This document shows, piece after piece, positions 1-6,042 of a DNA stretch of 9,386 nt. How positions within the stretch are numbered: position 1 is the first letter of the stretch; each line of letters starts with the position of its first letter. The notes under the pieces were generated by a model, which was not told the origin of the DNA, searched no databases, and worked only from the letters and a program-made list of their open reading frames with translations. The DNA is from Propionibacterium sp. (GTDB taxonomy: Bacteria; Actinomycetota; Actinomycetes; Propionibacteriales; Propionibacteriaceae): positions 1 through 9,386 of the forward strand of contig DURG01000006.1 of assembly GCA_012837465.1 (NCBI GenBank). The letters are read 5' to 3'. Position numbers and translations under genes: made by a program.

Positions 1-1
1 C

Positions 2-781
2 TGGGGATTCAAGGGGCTGGGGACCATCTTCGGATCGCAGTACCCGGGGCTCGTCGGGCATGAGATCGACCGGCTGGCACCGGAGTCGCCCGCCAACACC
101 GCCGTCGTGGCCAGCAGCCCGCTCACGTGCACCAACATGGCGGGGCGCTCGGACATCACCTACTACACCGCACCTTCGGGTGCGGGCGTGGTGAACCTGG
201 GCTCGTTCGGCTTCAACTGGGCGGTGTCGCCGTGGATGGGCTCGGCCCCCGCGCGTTCGCAGGAGTTCGCGCGCGGACTGGTCACGAACCTGGTGCGTGA
301 GGCGGCCAGGGGGCCGCTGGGGGTGCGCTACCCGTCGTCCCCGGACTTCGCGAAGAACCCGCACCTGATCTACACCACGCCCGGCGAGCACCAGGTCAAC
401 GGCCGCTTGTGGCGCACCTCCTGCGAGCCGTACTCCGCCACGGAGCGCTGCCGCACCGAGATCTGGGGCACCACCGTGACCCAGGTGCGTGGCCGCTTCG
501 TGCAGGCCAACGGCTGGCAGTTCAACAACCTGACCTACCGGCCCAGCGCCGAGGCGATCTGGGTGGGCAACCCGCTGGCGAGGGCGGGGGAGTGGACCGC
601 CCAGGACGGCCGCAGGTGGCGCACCGAGTGCAACACCCCGGCCACCGGGAAGGGCGGCTGCCGCAGCTACATCTGGGCCAGCGTGATCGCCTACACGCCG
701 CATTCCGGGGGCGGGGGCAGCTACGCGTGGCGCAACCAGTGGAACTTCAACTCGATGATGTCGATCGCGCGCCCGTCGTAG
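2..781 (+). CDS. C-terminal part of an N,N-dimethylformamidase-beta-like protein with two Cys/Trp modules (5' truncated by window edge)
   Basis: The frame is open from base 2 to a TAG at 779-781, giving 259 residues without an obvious start; the GTG at 107 lies inside a conserved stretch, so the gene begins before the window. The first ~100 residues (FGSQYPGLVGHEIDRL, then SDITYYTAPSGAGVVNLGSFGF) resemble the C-terminal part of the N,N-dimethylformamidase large-subunit-like domain found in actinobacterial surface proteins. After it come two related modules with the pattern W-R-T-x-C-x(n)-C-R-x-x-I-W followed by W-x-F-N, around LWRTSCEPYSATERC and RWRTECNTPATGKGGC. The paired cysteines and aromatic-rich repeats suggest a disulfide-stabilised extracellular region, but the signal peptide, if any, is outside the window. 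It ends 9 bp before the lactonase start, so the two may be co-transcribed. The domain name is from memory of the family; enzymatic activity is not implied. Confidence 0.75.
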   Translation, partial: WGFKGLGTIFGSQYPGLVGHEIDRLAPESPANTAVVASSPLTCTNMAGRSDITYYTAPSGAGVVNLGSFGFNWAVSPWMGSAPARSQEFARGLVTNLVREAARGPLGVRYPSSPDFAKNPHLIYTTPGEHQVNGRLWRTSCEPYSATERCRTEIWGTTVTQVRGRFVQANGWQFNNLTYRPSAEAIWVGNPLARAGEWTAQDGRRWRTECNTPATGKGGCRSYIWASVIAYTPHSGGGGSYAWRNQWNFNSMMSIARPS

Positions 782-790
782 GCTGGGGGC

Positions 791-1816
791 ATGAGCACTG
801 ACGCGTTGTTCCTTGTCGGCAACTCCAAGGGCGGCACCCTGACCACCGTGCGCATCAGCGACAACGAGCTGATCCGCGTGGGCGAGGTCGCCGTCGGCGT
901 GGGCTGCAGCACGTTCGCCGTGGACGCTGAGCGTGGCGTCGTCCACGTGGCGGTGAAGCAGCCGTCGCCGGCGATCGTGACGCTGCGCATCGACCCCCGG
1001 GGTGGGCAGCACGAGGAGCTGTCCCGCCGCGAGGTCGACGATGAGCTGGCCTACCTGGACCTGTCGCCGCGCGGCCACATGCTGTTGGCCGCCTCCTACA
1101 ACGGCGGTTGGGGTGCCTCGTTCGCTGTCGTCGACGGCGTGGTGGGCGAGGAGACCGGACGCGTGGAGGGACGCAACATGCACGCCTCGCTGTTCGACCC
1201 TGAAGGCCACAACGCCTACTTCGTCTCCCTCGGCGAGGACCACATCGCCCAGTTCGCGGTGACCTCGACGGCGGGGCTGACGCCGCTGTCCGAGCCCGTC
1301 GTCCGGCACAGCGCCGGCTCGGGGCCACGGCACCTCACGTTCTCCAAGGACGGGCGCAATGCCTATCTGCTGACCGAGTTCACCGGCGAGGCCGTGCGGT
1401 ACGAGCGCGGCGACTCGGGACGCCTGACCCGCAAGGAGGAGGTGCCGGCCTACGACCTGACCCGCGGGCTGCGGACGTCGTCGTTCGGGGCGGACCCGCT
1501 CGAGGGCCACCTCATCTGGGGCGCAGACCTGGAGCTGGCCGGAGGCGAGCGCTGGCTGGTGTGCTCCGAGCGCACGGAGTCGACCATCGGCGCCGTGCAC
1601 GTGCAGCCCGACGGCAGCCTGAGCGGCCCCGTCGTGATCACGGACACCGAGACGCAGCCGCGCGGGCTGAGGGTGTCGCCTGACGGTGACCACGTCGTCG
1701 TGGTGGGGGAGCGGAGCAACCATGCGTCGCTGTACCAGGTTTATGACGACGGCAAACTGGTGCTCCAGAGCCAGCTCGAGACCGGTGAGGGACCGAACTG
1801 GGTGCGCTTCCTCTGA
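791..1816 (+). CDS. Lactonase-family beta-propeller protein (6-phosphogluconolactonase-like)
   Basis: A complete 341-residue protein, the usual length for the seven-bladed propeller lactonase family (YbhE/Pgl type), which hydrolyses 6-phosphogluconolactone or related sugar lactones in the cytoplasm. Visible family signatures are the blade repeats with V-x-P-D-G-x-x-x-V/A-Y-V-like strands, GSGPRHLTFSKDGRNAYLLTE in the middle, TQPRGLRVSPDGDHVVVVGE near the end, and the closing GEGPNWVRF. No signal peptide is present. The ATG at 791 follows a G-rich stretch (CTGGGGGC, 783-790) that can serve as a ribosome binding site. The gene lies 9 bp after the preceding gene on the same strand. Substrate is inferred from the family only; many actinobacterial members are annotated simply as lactonase family protein. 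Confidence 0.85.
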   Translation: MSTDALFLVGNSKGGTLTTVRISDNELIRVGEVAVGVGCSTFAVDAERGVVHVAVKQPSPAIVTLRIDPRGGQHEELSRREVDDELAYLDLSPRGHMLLAASYNGGWGASFAVVDGVVGEETGRVEGRNMHASLFDPEGHNAYFVSLGEDHIAQFAVTSTAGLTPLSEPVVRHSAGSGPRHLTFSKDGRNAYLLTEFTGEAVRYERGDSGRLTRKEEVPAYDLTRGLRTSSFGADPLEGHLIWGADLELAGGERWLVCSERTESTIGAVHVQPDGSLSGPVVITDTETQPRGLRVSPDGDHVVVVGERSNHASLYQVYDDGKLVLQSQLETGEGPNWVRFL

Positions 1817-1831
1817 GCGGTCGCGGGGCGC

Positions 1832-1863
1832 TTGTCCACAGGCTTACCCACAGCCGGGGATAA
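1832..1863. promoter_or_regulatory. Cluster of DnaA-box-like 9-mers
   Basis: Within 32 bp there is TTGTCCACA at 1832-1840 (the form usual in high-GC actinobacteria), TTACCCACA at 1844-1852 (one change from TTATCCACA), and on the other strand TTATCCCCG at 1855-1863 (two changes). Closely spaced boxes of this type bind the initiator DnaA in origins and in titration or regulatory sites. There is no dnaA, dnaN or AT-rich unwinding region here, so this is more plausibly a DnaA regulatory or titration site, or chance. Confidence 0.35.
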
Positions 1864-1910
1864 GTTACACCGCTGTGTTTTCGGCCTAGGGAACCACTTG
1901 CAGGCACCGT

Positions 1911-1939
1911 TTGTCGAGCCGCAGCCAAGTTTGTATAAC
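1911..1939 (+). promoter_or_regulatory. Sigma70-type promoter of the WhiB-like gene
   Basis: TTGTCG at 1911-1916, a spacer of exactly 17 bp, and TATAAC at 1934-1939 form a good housekeeping promoter pointing at the WhiB-like gene. Transcription would start near 1946 and give a leader of about 100 nt. A near copy of the same 41-bp stretch (1905-1945) recurs at 9283-9322, which supports a functional element. Confidence 0.6.
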
Positions 1940-1944
1940 CGGGC

Positions 1945-1961
1945 CTCTATACAATATAGAG
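1945..1961. promoter_or_regulatory. Operator-like palindrome at the expected transcription start
   Basis: CTCTAT-ACAAT-ATAGAG is a perfect inverted repeat with 6-bp arms and a 5-nt centre, starting 6 bp after the -10 element. This is where a repressor would block initiation. The regulator is unknown; AT-rich symmetry here could also be incidental. Confidence 0.35.
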
Positions 1962-2003
1962 TTCAAAGTAGAGCGCCTCAGGGCCTTTCTCTTCGTCTTC
2001 CGC

Positions 2004-2039
2004 GACTCTCTAGTCATGAAACCTTCCGTGAAGAGAGTC
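2004..2039 (+). promoter_or_regulatory. Leader hairpin covering the ribosome binding site of the WhiB-like gene
   Basis: GACTCTCT (2004-2011) can pair with AGAGAGTC (2032-2039) across a 20-nt loop. The right arm contains the only purine-rich ribosome-binding-like stretch (AAGAGAG, 2031-2037), 7 nt before the ATG at 2045, so the hairpin would hide it. A 10-codon open frame, MKPSVKRVRR, starts inside the loop at 2016 and stops with a TGA that overlaps the regulator start codon as ATGA (2045-2048). Translation of that frame would open the right arm. It has no clear ribosome binding site of its own, so use as a leader peptide is speculative. Confidence 0.35.
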
Positions 2040-2044
2040 CGACG

Positions 2045-2422
2045 ATGAGCCCGCGGCGTCCTCCGCGGCAGGCCCGGCTGCGGTGGCGAGCCCAGAAGAC
2101 TGCTCGTGAGCACCGTCTGCGCAGTGCCACTGAACTGGCGGGGGTGTTGGTGACCAACGGCAACTGCGCCTTCCCGGGCTCCGGCTGGGACACCGCGGAG
2201 ATCGGGCACGCCACTGCCACCAGCAATCGCGCCGCGGCGAGTGCGGCTGCGCCCGCGCTGAAACTATGCGCGGCGTGCCCCGTTATTGAGGAGTGCCGGC
2301 AATGGGCGACCGTTGATCGCTATACCGGGTTGGCGGCCGGAAGCTCATGGGTGCGGGGCGCCGAGTACGACGCGGACACCACGCGGAATAACTCCCGCAC
2401 GAAGGCACTACTGGCCAGCTAG
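2045..2422 (+). CDS. Divergent WhiB-like iron-sulfur regulator
   Basis: A 125-residue protein. Four cysteines at 41, 75, 78 and 84 follow the WhiB pattern C-x(n)-C-x2-C-x5-C, with CAACPVIEEC as the core, which in this family ligates a [4Fe-4S] cluster and couples redox or NO sensing to sigma factor binding. The usual G-V/I-W-G-G turn after the cluster is degenerate here (YTGLAAGSSW; no Trp at that position), and the basic DNA-contacting tail is weak, while the first 35 residues are rich in Arg. A longer frame opens at 1832, but it would run through the promoter and leader, so the ATG at 2045 with AAGAGAG upstream is chosen. Its stop shares the tetranucleotide CTAG with the stop of a minus-strand remnant. 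It may be a plasmid- or phage-type paralogue rather than a core WhiB. Confidence 0.7.
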   Translation: MSPRRPPRQARLRWRAQKTAREHRLRSATELAGVLVTNGNCAFPGSGWDTAEIGHATATSNRAAASAAAPALKLCAACPVIEECRQWATVDRYTGLAAGSSWVRGAEYDADTTRNNSRTKALLAS

Positions 2423-2580
2423 GCGGAGCGCCGGCGGTACCAGGCTTGGGCGGCCAACGCGTCTGCTGCGTCGACGATCGGCCGGCTGTGCAGTTTGATG
2501 CGCAGGGCATCCCAGAGGTGGGGCACGTTCTGTTGCGCACACCACGACTCCAGGACTTCCTTCCTCAGCTCTGGGGTGGC
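2419..2580 (-). pseudogene. Unidentified C-terminal protein remnant, convergent with the WhiB-like gene
   Basis: On the minus strand one frame reads ATPELRKEVLESWCAQQN ... HLWDALRIKLHSRPIVDAAD ... AWYRRRSA and ends in TAG at 2421-2419. Its helix-like, charged composition with a natural stop looks like real coding sequence. The IS-1 transposase frame that runs over the same bases turns into an Arg/Pro-rich, non-protein-like tail. I read this as the 3' end of a gene whose 5' part was removed when the IS-1 end was lost, joining near 2580. I do not recognise the family; it could alternatively be a frameshifted C-terminus of the transposase itself. Confidence 0.4.
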
Positions 2581-3311
2581 GGCCGAGGTGGACGTCGAGG
2601 GGCCGGTTCCAGGCGATAGCTTCGTGAGGGCGCTGCGTGTTGTATGCGACGCGGTAGTCCTCAGCTCGTTCGACCAGGGTCAACGCGTCGGGGATCTCGT
2701 CGAGGAACAAACGTTCGTGCTTCAGGGTGCCGAACCCGCGTTCGCGTGAGCCGTTCTGCCCAGGGCTTCTGACCCGAGTCCGGACATGGTGCAGCTCGGG
2801 GTGCGAGGTGATGAACAACTCGAAGTCGATCGAACGGAACGGGCCCCCGTTGTCGGTCACGATCGTGACCACGGGCAGCACCTCACCAGTGACCGGGTCG
2901 ATCGGACAGGCATCGGCCAACGGATGCCCGAACAGGGCCTGGTAGTCAGCCAGAGCGAGTTCGACCGCGGCGATCGCGTCGTGTTTGTTGCCGGTGGGTG
3001 AAACATGCCACGGATGTTCATACTTCGAGTACCAGTCCCGGTCCCCGCGATCCTCCACGTCCCGCAGGTGGTGGTCTCGAACTCGGAGAATTCCAGTTGC
3101 CACACCTGGTTCGGACCATCCGGGGTCTTCGCGAAGGCGGCTCTACGGTCGGCGGCGAGCTCGCGGCGCTGGTTCTGGTACTGACAGGCCAGCAGCAGCC
3201 CCTCGTCACGCAGCAGCCGCAGCACGGTCGCCTGGGACACCTTGTGCCCGTCATGGCGGGTCAGCGCCCAGATCTTGCGATGCCCCCACGCCGGTTTGGC
3301 CAGCGCATGCC
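2580..3311 (-). pseudogene. IS-1 transposase OrfB, C-terminal part (DDE domain, frameshifted)
   Basis: This is the larger part of an IS3-like integrase-core transposase, reading from 3311 down. The first stretch contains ALAKPAWGHRKIWALTRHDG, the DNA-binding segment and WQLEFSEFE; the frame then breaks near 3042-3046 (just after TWRIAG) and resumes as DRDWYSKYEHPWHVSP, VTIVTDNGGPF, SPGQNGSRERGFGTLKHE and RPHEAIAWNRPLDVHLG. The second Asp (TDNGG) and the Glu (SRERG) of the DDE triad are present with 36 residues between them. The first acidic position, normally Asp in WQLDFSEF, is Glu here. Frameshift, substitution and loss of the normal C-terminus make it inactive. Its N-terminal part is at 6043-6261 on the same strand. 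Confidence 0.8.
3304..3311. repeat. 8-bp direct repeat CGCATGCC, left copy
   Basis: Left boundary of the inserted segment. It codes for part of GHA in the IS-1 transposase read on the minus strand and for R-M-P of the response-regulator remnant read on the plus strand. Confidence 0.8.
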
Positions 3312-3759
3312 TAACCTCGATGGGATCGCCACGGCCCGGCGTCTCACGCGGACCATGAGAACTGCCGGGTCGTCTGCTATACCGGCTTTGCCGACGATGG
3401 TGCCCTTGCTGAGGCGCTCGAGGCTGGCGCATCAGGCTTTCTACTCGAGACTGACAGCCCGGGACTCCTGCTCCATGCCGTGCGAGCCGCTCACCGTAAC
3501 GAGATCCTCATCTCCCCGAAAACGCTCAAGGCGTATCTCGCCCGCCGCCATGCAAAGGCCCAACCCCCGGAACTCACCCCTGGCGAGCAGCGGCTCCTGG
3601 TGCTCATCGGCCAAGCTGACCAATGCCGACATCGCTGACGAACTCGGCCTCACGATCAGCACAGTGAAGACCTACGTTTCGCGGCTTCTGTTGCGCCTAG
3701 ACCTGACCAATCGCACCACCCTCGCCGCCCACGCTCACGAATGGGGAATCGTCGACTGA
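3304..3759 (+). pseudogene. NarL/FixJ-type response regulator, N-terminus lost and frameshifted twice
   Basis: Reading across three frames gives one coherent response-regulator sequence. RMPNLDGIATARRLT (the stretch just after the phospho-acceptor Asp) is in frame at 3304-3365. The frame then shifts near 3360-3366 to VVCYTGFADDGALAEALEAG ... GFLLETD and the linker ELTPGEQRLLVLIG (3366-3612). It shifts back near 3612 to LTNADIADELGLTISTVKTY ... LDLTNRTTLAAHAHEWGIVD with a TGA at 3757-3759. The last part is a complete LuxR-type helix-turn-helix. The receiver N-terminus with its acidic pocket and phosphorylated Asp, about 55 residues, is absent because the segment joins IS-1 at 3304. It is therefore a pseudogene. 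It runs convergent to the lipoprotein gene, 48 bp away. Confidence 0.8.
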
Positions 3760-3807
3760 CTGCCGCATTCCAGGAGGGCAGGTCTGTCGGGATGCCCACG
3801 CACCTCG

Positions 3808-5046
3808 TCACCAGGTGGCGATGGTGTTGCTGGTCCAGTTGTTCTCGTTCTGTGACCAGCTGATGCGTTGGTCTGAGCAGTAGTTGTCGGTCTCGGCGCG
3901 TGGTACGTGGATGGTTTGGAGTGTGTTGGTGGTTGTGTCGTAGACGGCCACTTGGTCTGTTTCCTCGGGTTTGTATGGGGTGAAGACGACCTTGCCTGCG
4001 CAGACATCGAGGTCCCATATTTCGCGGTCGTTCGGGATGGGGATCTGGGCTATGGGGGTTGCGCTGGTGTCCATGATCAGCACGGCCTCTCCCGTGGATA
4101 TGGCGACGATGTTGCCACTGGAAGCGAGCCGCTGGGCACCCCAACTTGCTTCTGAGTCTTGAGTGAAGCGGACAAGCTCGGTCACTGTGCCGTCGGTGTC
4201 GATGCGGACGATTCCTGTTTGAGGATGATCTTCCGCTTCGGAGAGTGTCACAGCCACGATGCCTCCGGTGACTGGTGAGAGTTGTGCGCTGAGGGCGAGC
4301 ATCTCTTTGGGTTCTCCACCGGCGGGGTCGGCAGCCAGGATCCTGGGCTGGAAAGTGCCGTCGGGTTGTTCGTGCGCTGTCCACCACCACACGAGCCCTT
4401 CTGACAGGCGGGGGAAGGGGTCACCTCCAGCCAGTGGGAGGAATTCCGTTGTCGCTTTGCGCTGGTCCTCTGCGGCAGCCACAAGGATGGGCTTGCCGCC
4501 GTCGAGTTCTTGGGCGAAGAGCCGCCAGTTCGACTCGTACATGTTGTCAGAGCTGGTTTCCATCCATACGACCCATTGCTCGTTGATGTCGCCGGCGTAT
4601 GTTTGACGTGGGCGGCCGTCAGGGCGGATGTTGGAAGTGTCGGCAAAGAGGTCGACGGTGCCGTCATCGCGGAGGAGTCCGACCCTGTTGCTCTTCACGA
4701 ACGCGGCTTCCTCGAAGTTCTCGCTGGGGGAGAGGGTGACAAGAGTCCTGTCGTTGCTGAGGGCGAGGAGGATCGTGTGGTCGTGGCCAGGCTGAGCTGG
4801 TGTGATGCTCGCGATTTCGGGCAGGGTCAATGGCTTGGCATCATCGAGTTCCACGAGGGGGAACTCCAAGGCGTCGCCTGCTGTGTCAACAAGGGTGTGA
4901 GGATCTGCTGGTTCGCTTGTTGAGGCGGCGGGAGGAGTGCTGGGGGCGGGCGCGATCGTGGGCTGCGGCGTTGTGGTGCAGCCCGACAGCAGGGCTGCTG
5001 CGACCAGCAGCCCTGCCGTTCGGAATCCTGAACGCAGGTTGGTCAC
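3808..5046 (-). CDS. Secreted lipoprotein, probably beta-propeller-like
   Basis: A 412-residue protein whose N-terminus, MTNLRSGFRTAGLLVAAALL followed by SGC, is a lipoprotein signal peptide with lipobox LSGC (Cys23). A Thr/Pro/Ser/Ala-rich linker follows (residues 24-50), so the mature protein would be anchored on the outer face of the membrane. The rest contains repeated strands such as GLLRDDGTVDLFADTS, QWVVWMETSSDNMYES, GIVRIDTDGTVTELV and IWDLDVCAGKVVFTPY, consistent with a WD40/TolB-like propeller; I cannot assign a named family. The start is a GTG at 5046 that overlaps the stop of the upstream peptidase gene as GTGA, with only a weak GGGA upstream, which implies translational coupling. 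Two cysteines near the C-terminal half (DVCAGK and DNYCSD) may pair. It likely acts together with the peptidase. Confidence 0.8.
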   Translation of the reverse strand: MTNLRSGFRTAGLLVAAALLSGCTTTPQPTIAPAPSTPPAASTSEPADPHTLVDTAGDALEFPLVELDDAKPLTLPEIASITPAQPGHDHTILLALSNDRTLVTLSPSENFEEAAFVKSNRVGLLRDDGTVDLFADTSNIRPDGRPRQTYAGDINEQWVVWMETSSDNMYESNWRLFAQELDGGKPILVAAAEDQRKATTEFLPLAGGDPFPRLSEGLVWWWTAHEQPDGTFQPRILAADPAGGEPKEMLALSAQLSPVTGGIVAVTLSEAEDHPQTGIVRIDTDGTVTELVRFTQDSEASWGAQRLASSGNIVAISTGEAVLIMDTSATPIAQIPIPNDREIWDLDVCAGKVVFTPYKPEETDQVAVYDTTTNTLQTIHVPRAETDNYCSDQRISWSQNENNWTSNTIATW

Positions 5047-5933
5047 GCAACGATCCCGTTAGTTGTCACCCACTGATGGAAGCCCGACGCAGAATAGGTG
5101 AATGTCTCTGGCACGGTGACACCTGACCACACGCCCTGGGCGGGGTCGTGGAATGCGAGAGTGCTGCCGCTCCCGCTGTACCCGTGGCCTACGATCCAGT
5201 GACCAATGTTCTTGGTCTTGGGATGTCCGTTGTAGTGAGCACTGTTCGCATACTCGTAGGTGTCGACGGCGACCGGGAGGTAGTTTGCTCCGATGTTATT
5301 GACGAAAGAGGCTTTCAGACTGGCCAACGTTGGACTCTGGATCTGCTGATACTCGGTGGTACCGACGATCTCATTCAGCGTGGGAGCCATCACCTTGAGC
5401 GCCCACTTGGTCGCGCCATTGGCGTCGGTCTTCAGGTAAGTGGATCCTGCCAGGGTCGCCTGGGAGTAGGACTTGCCCTTGTACTTGGCGATCATCGATG
5501 CCGTCGCCGGCCCGCAGTAGTACCCGTTGGCCTGCTTCTGGTGAGTCATCACGAAAGTCCTTGCGGTGGGTGGAACGGCGGCGGCGGCGCGTGACATCCT
5601 CTTGGCCGCAGCATCTTCACGTGCCTCGACAACCGCTTCAGGATTATCCTTCTCCAGCTCGGCGAGCTCAGCTTCGATGGCTGCTTGATCGCTCGCTGTC
5701 AGACCAGCGACCGTTTGGTAAGTGAGCAGCGCTTCCGCGATGTGTTCCTGAGCTTCGGGCGACTGCTCATCCCGTTCGCTCGGAGGGGTGTAGTCGATCC
5801 CGAACTGAATGTCGTCAGTCGTCTCAGTTCCGGGGTCTGCCCAAGCGTGCACAGGCATAGCGAGCAGGAACGTAGTCATGACTGCCACGGTCAGTCGGGT
5901 TGCTGTTGGACGGGGCTGGATGCAGCGTTGCAT
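5043..5933 (-). CDS. Secreted C39-like (papain-fold) cysteine peptidase
   Basis: With the start at 5933 the protein has 296 residues. This ATG is preceded by TAGGAG at a 7-nt spacing; the longer frame to 5972 lacks such a site and would bury the signal peptide. Residues 1-32 form a Sec signal peptide (Arg, hydrophobic TVAVMTTFLLAMP, then HAWA-DP). A charged, Glu/Ala-rich helical region (50-118) resembles a pro-region. The catalytic domain follows: NGYYCGPATASM gives the nucleophile Cys140, NIGHWIVGHGYSG gives His245, and AFHDPA gives Asp263, the order expected for the C39-like peptidase family. The usual bacteriocin-exporter ABC domains are absent, so this is a free exported enzyme, substrate unknown. 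It overlaps the lipoprotein gene by 4 bp. It lies at the right end of the inserted segment, with only about 109 bp upstream inside that segment for a promoter. Confidence 0.8.
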   Translation of the reverse strand: MQRCIQPRPTATRLTVAVMTTFLLAMPVHAWADPGTETTDDIQFGIDYTPPSERDEQSPEAQEHIAEALLTYQTVAGLTASDQAAIEAELAELEKDNPEAVVEAREDAAAKRMSRAAAAVPPTARTFVMTHQKQANGYYCGPATASMIAKYKGKSYSQATLAGSTYLKTDANGATKWALKVMAPTLNEIVGTTEYQQIQSPTLASLKASFVNNIGANYLPVAVDTYEYANSAHYNGHPKTKNIGHWIVGHGYSGSGSTLAFHDPAQGVWSGVTVPETFTYSASGFHQWVTTNGIVA

Positions 5934-6042
5934 CTCTGTACTCCTACAGGTTCGGGTTATGACGATGATCAAGGGGTTAGTTGGGTGGCGGTTTTTCCGT
6001 CATCGAATCAACCGCGTTGATCTCCTACGCACCATAGTAGTA
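5934..6042 (-). promoter_or_regulatory. Upstream region of the peptidase/lipoprotein pair
   Basis: This 109-bp gene-free stretch must hold the promoter if the pair is expressed from within the inserted segment. I see TTGATT and TTGATC hexamers that could be -35 elements, but no convincing -10 at proper spacing. The motif GTAGGAG occurs twice on the minus strand, once at the ribosome binding site (about 5939-5945) and once near the segment end (about 6022-6028). Confidence 0.3.

Larger units (their letters stand above)
3304..6042. mobile_element. 2,739-bp segment inserted into the IS-1 transposase gene
   Basis: The segment is bracketed by CGCATGCC at 3304-3311 and 6043-6050. Deleting 3304-6042 joins ...ARDLVVGHA to LAKPAWGHRK... 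in one frame (2,739 is a multiple of 3), restoring a continuous transposase sequence of the expected family pattern. The segment carries a truncated response-regulator gene (+), a lipoprotein gene (-) and a C39-like peptidase gene (-), and its coding strand looks lower in GC than the flanks. No transposase, integrase or convincing terminal inverted repeats lie at its ends, so the mechanism of entry is not evident. Whether CGCATGCC is a target duplication or a microhomology is discussed in the findings. Confidence 0.75.

Noticed and set aside
1866..1880. Small hairpin plus T-run (ACAC-CGCT-GTGTTTT) as a terminator for the lactonase gene
   Set aside because: Only a 4-bp stem; stability is too low to support a call.
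1832..2044. Upstream extension of the WhiB-like frame to an earlier start at 1832
   Set aside because: It would translate the DnaA-like boxes, promoter and leader; the residues are not protein-like, and the ATG at 2045 has a plausible ribosome binding site.
3656..4390. 244-residue minus-strand frame overlapping the lipoprotein gene
   Set aside because: His/Arg/Thr-rich shadow translation in another frame; the lipoprotein frame has a signal peptide, lipobox and a coupled start.
3312..6042. Terminal inverted repeats at the ends of the inserted segment
   Set aside because: Comparing TAACCTCGATGG with the complement of the other end, TACTACTATGGT, gives only scattered matches; not enough to call transposon ends.
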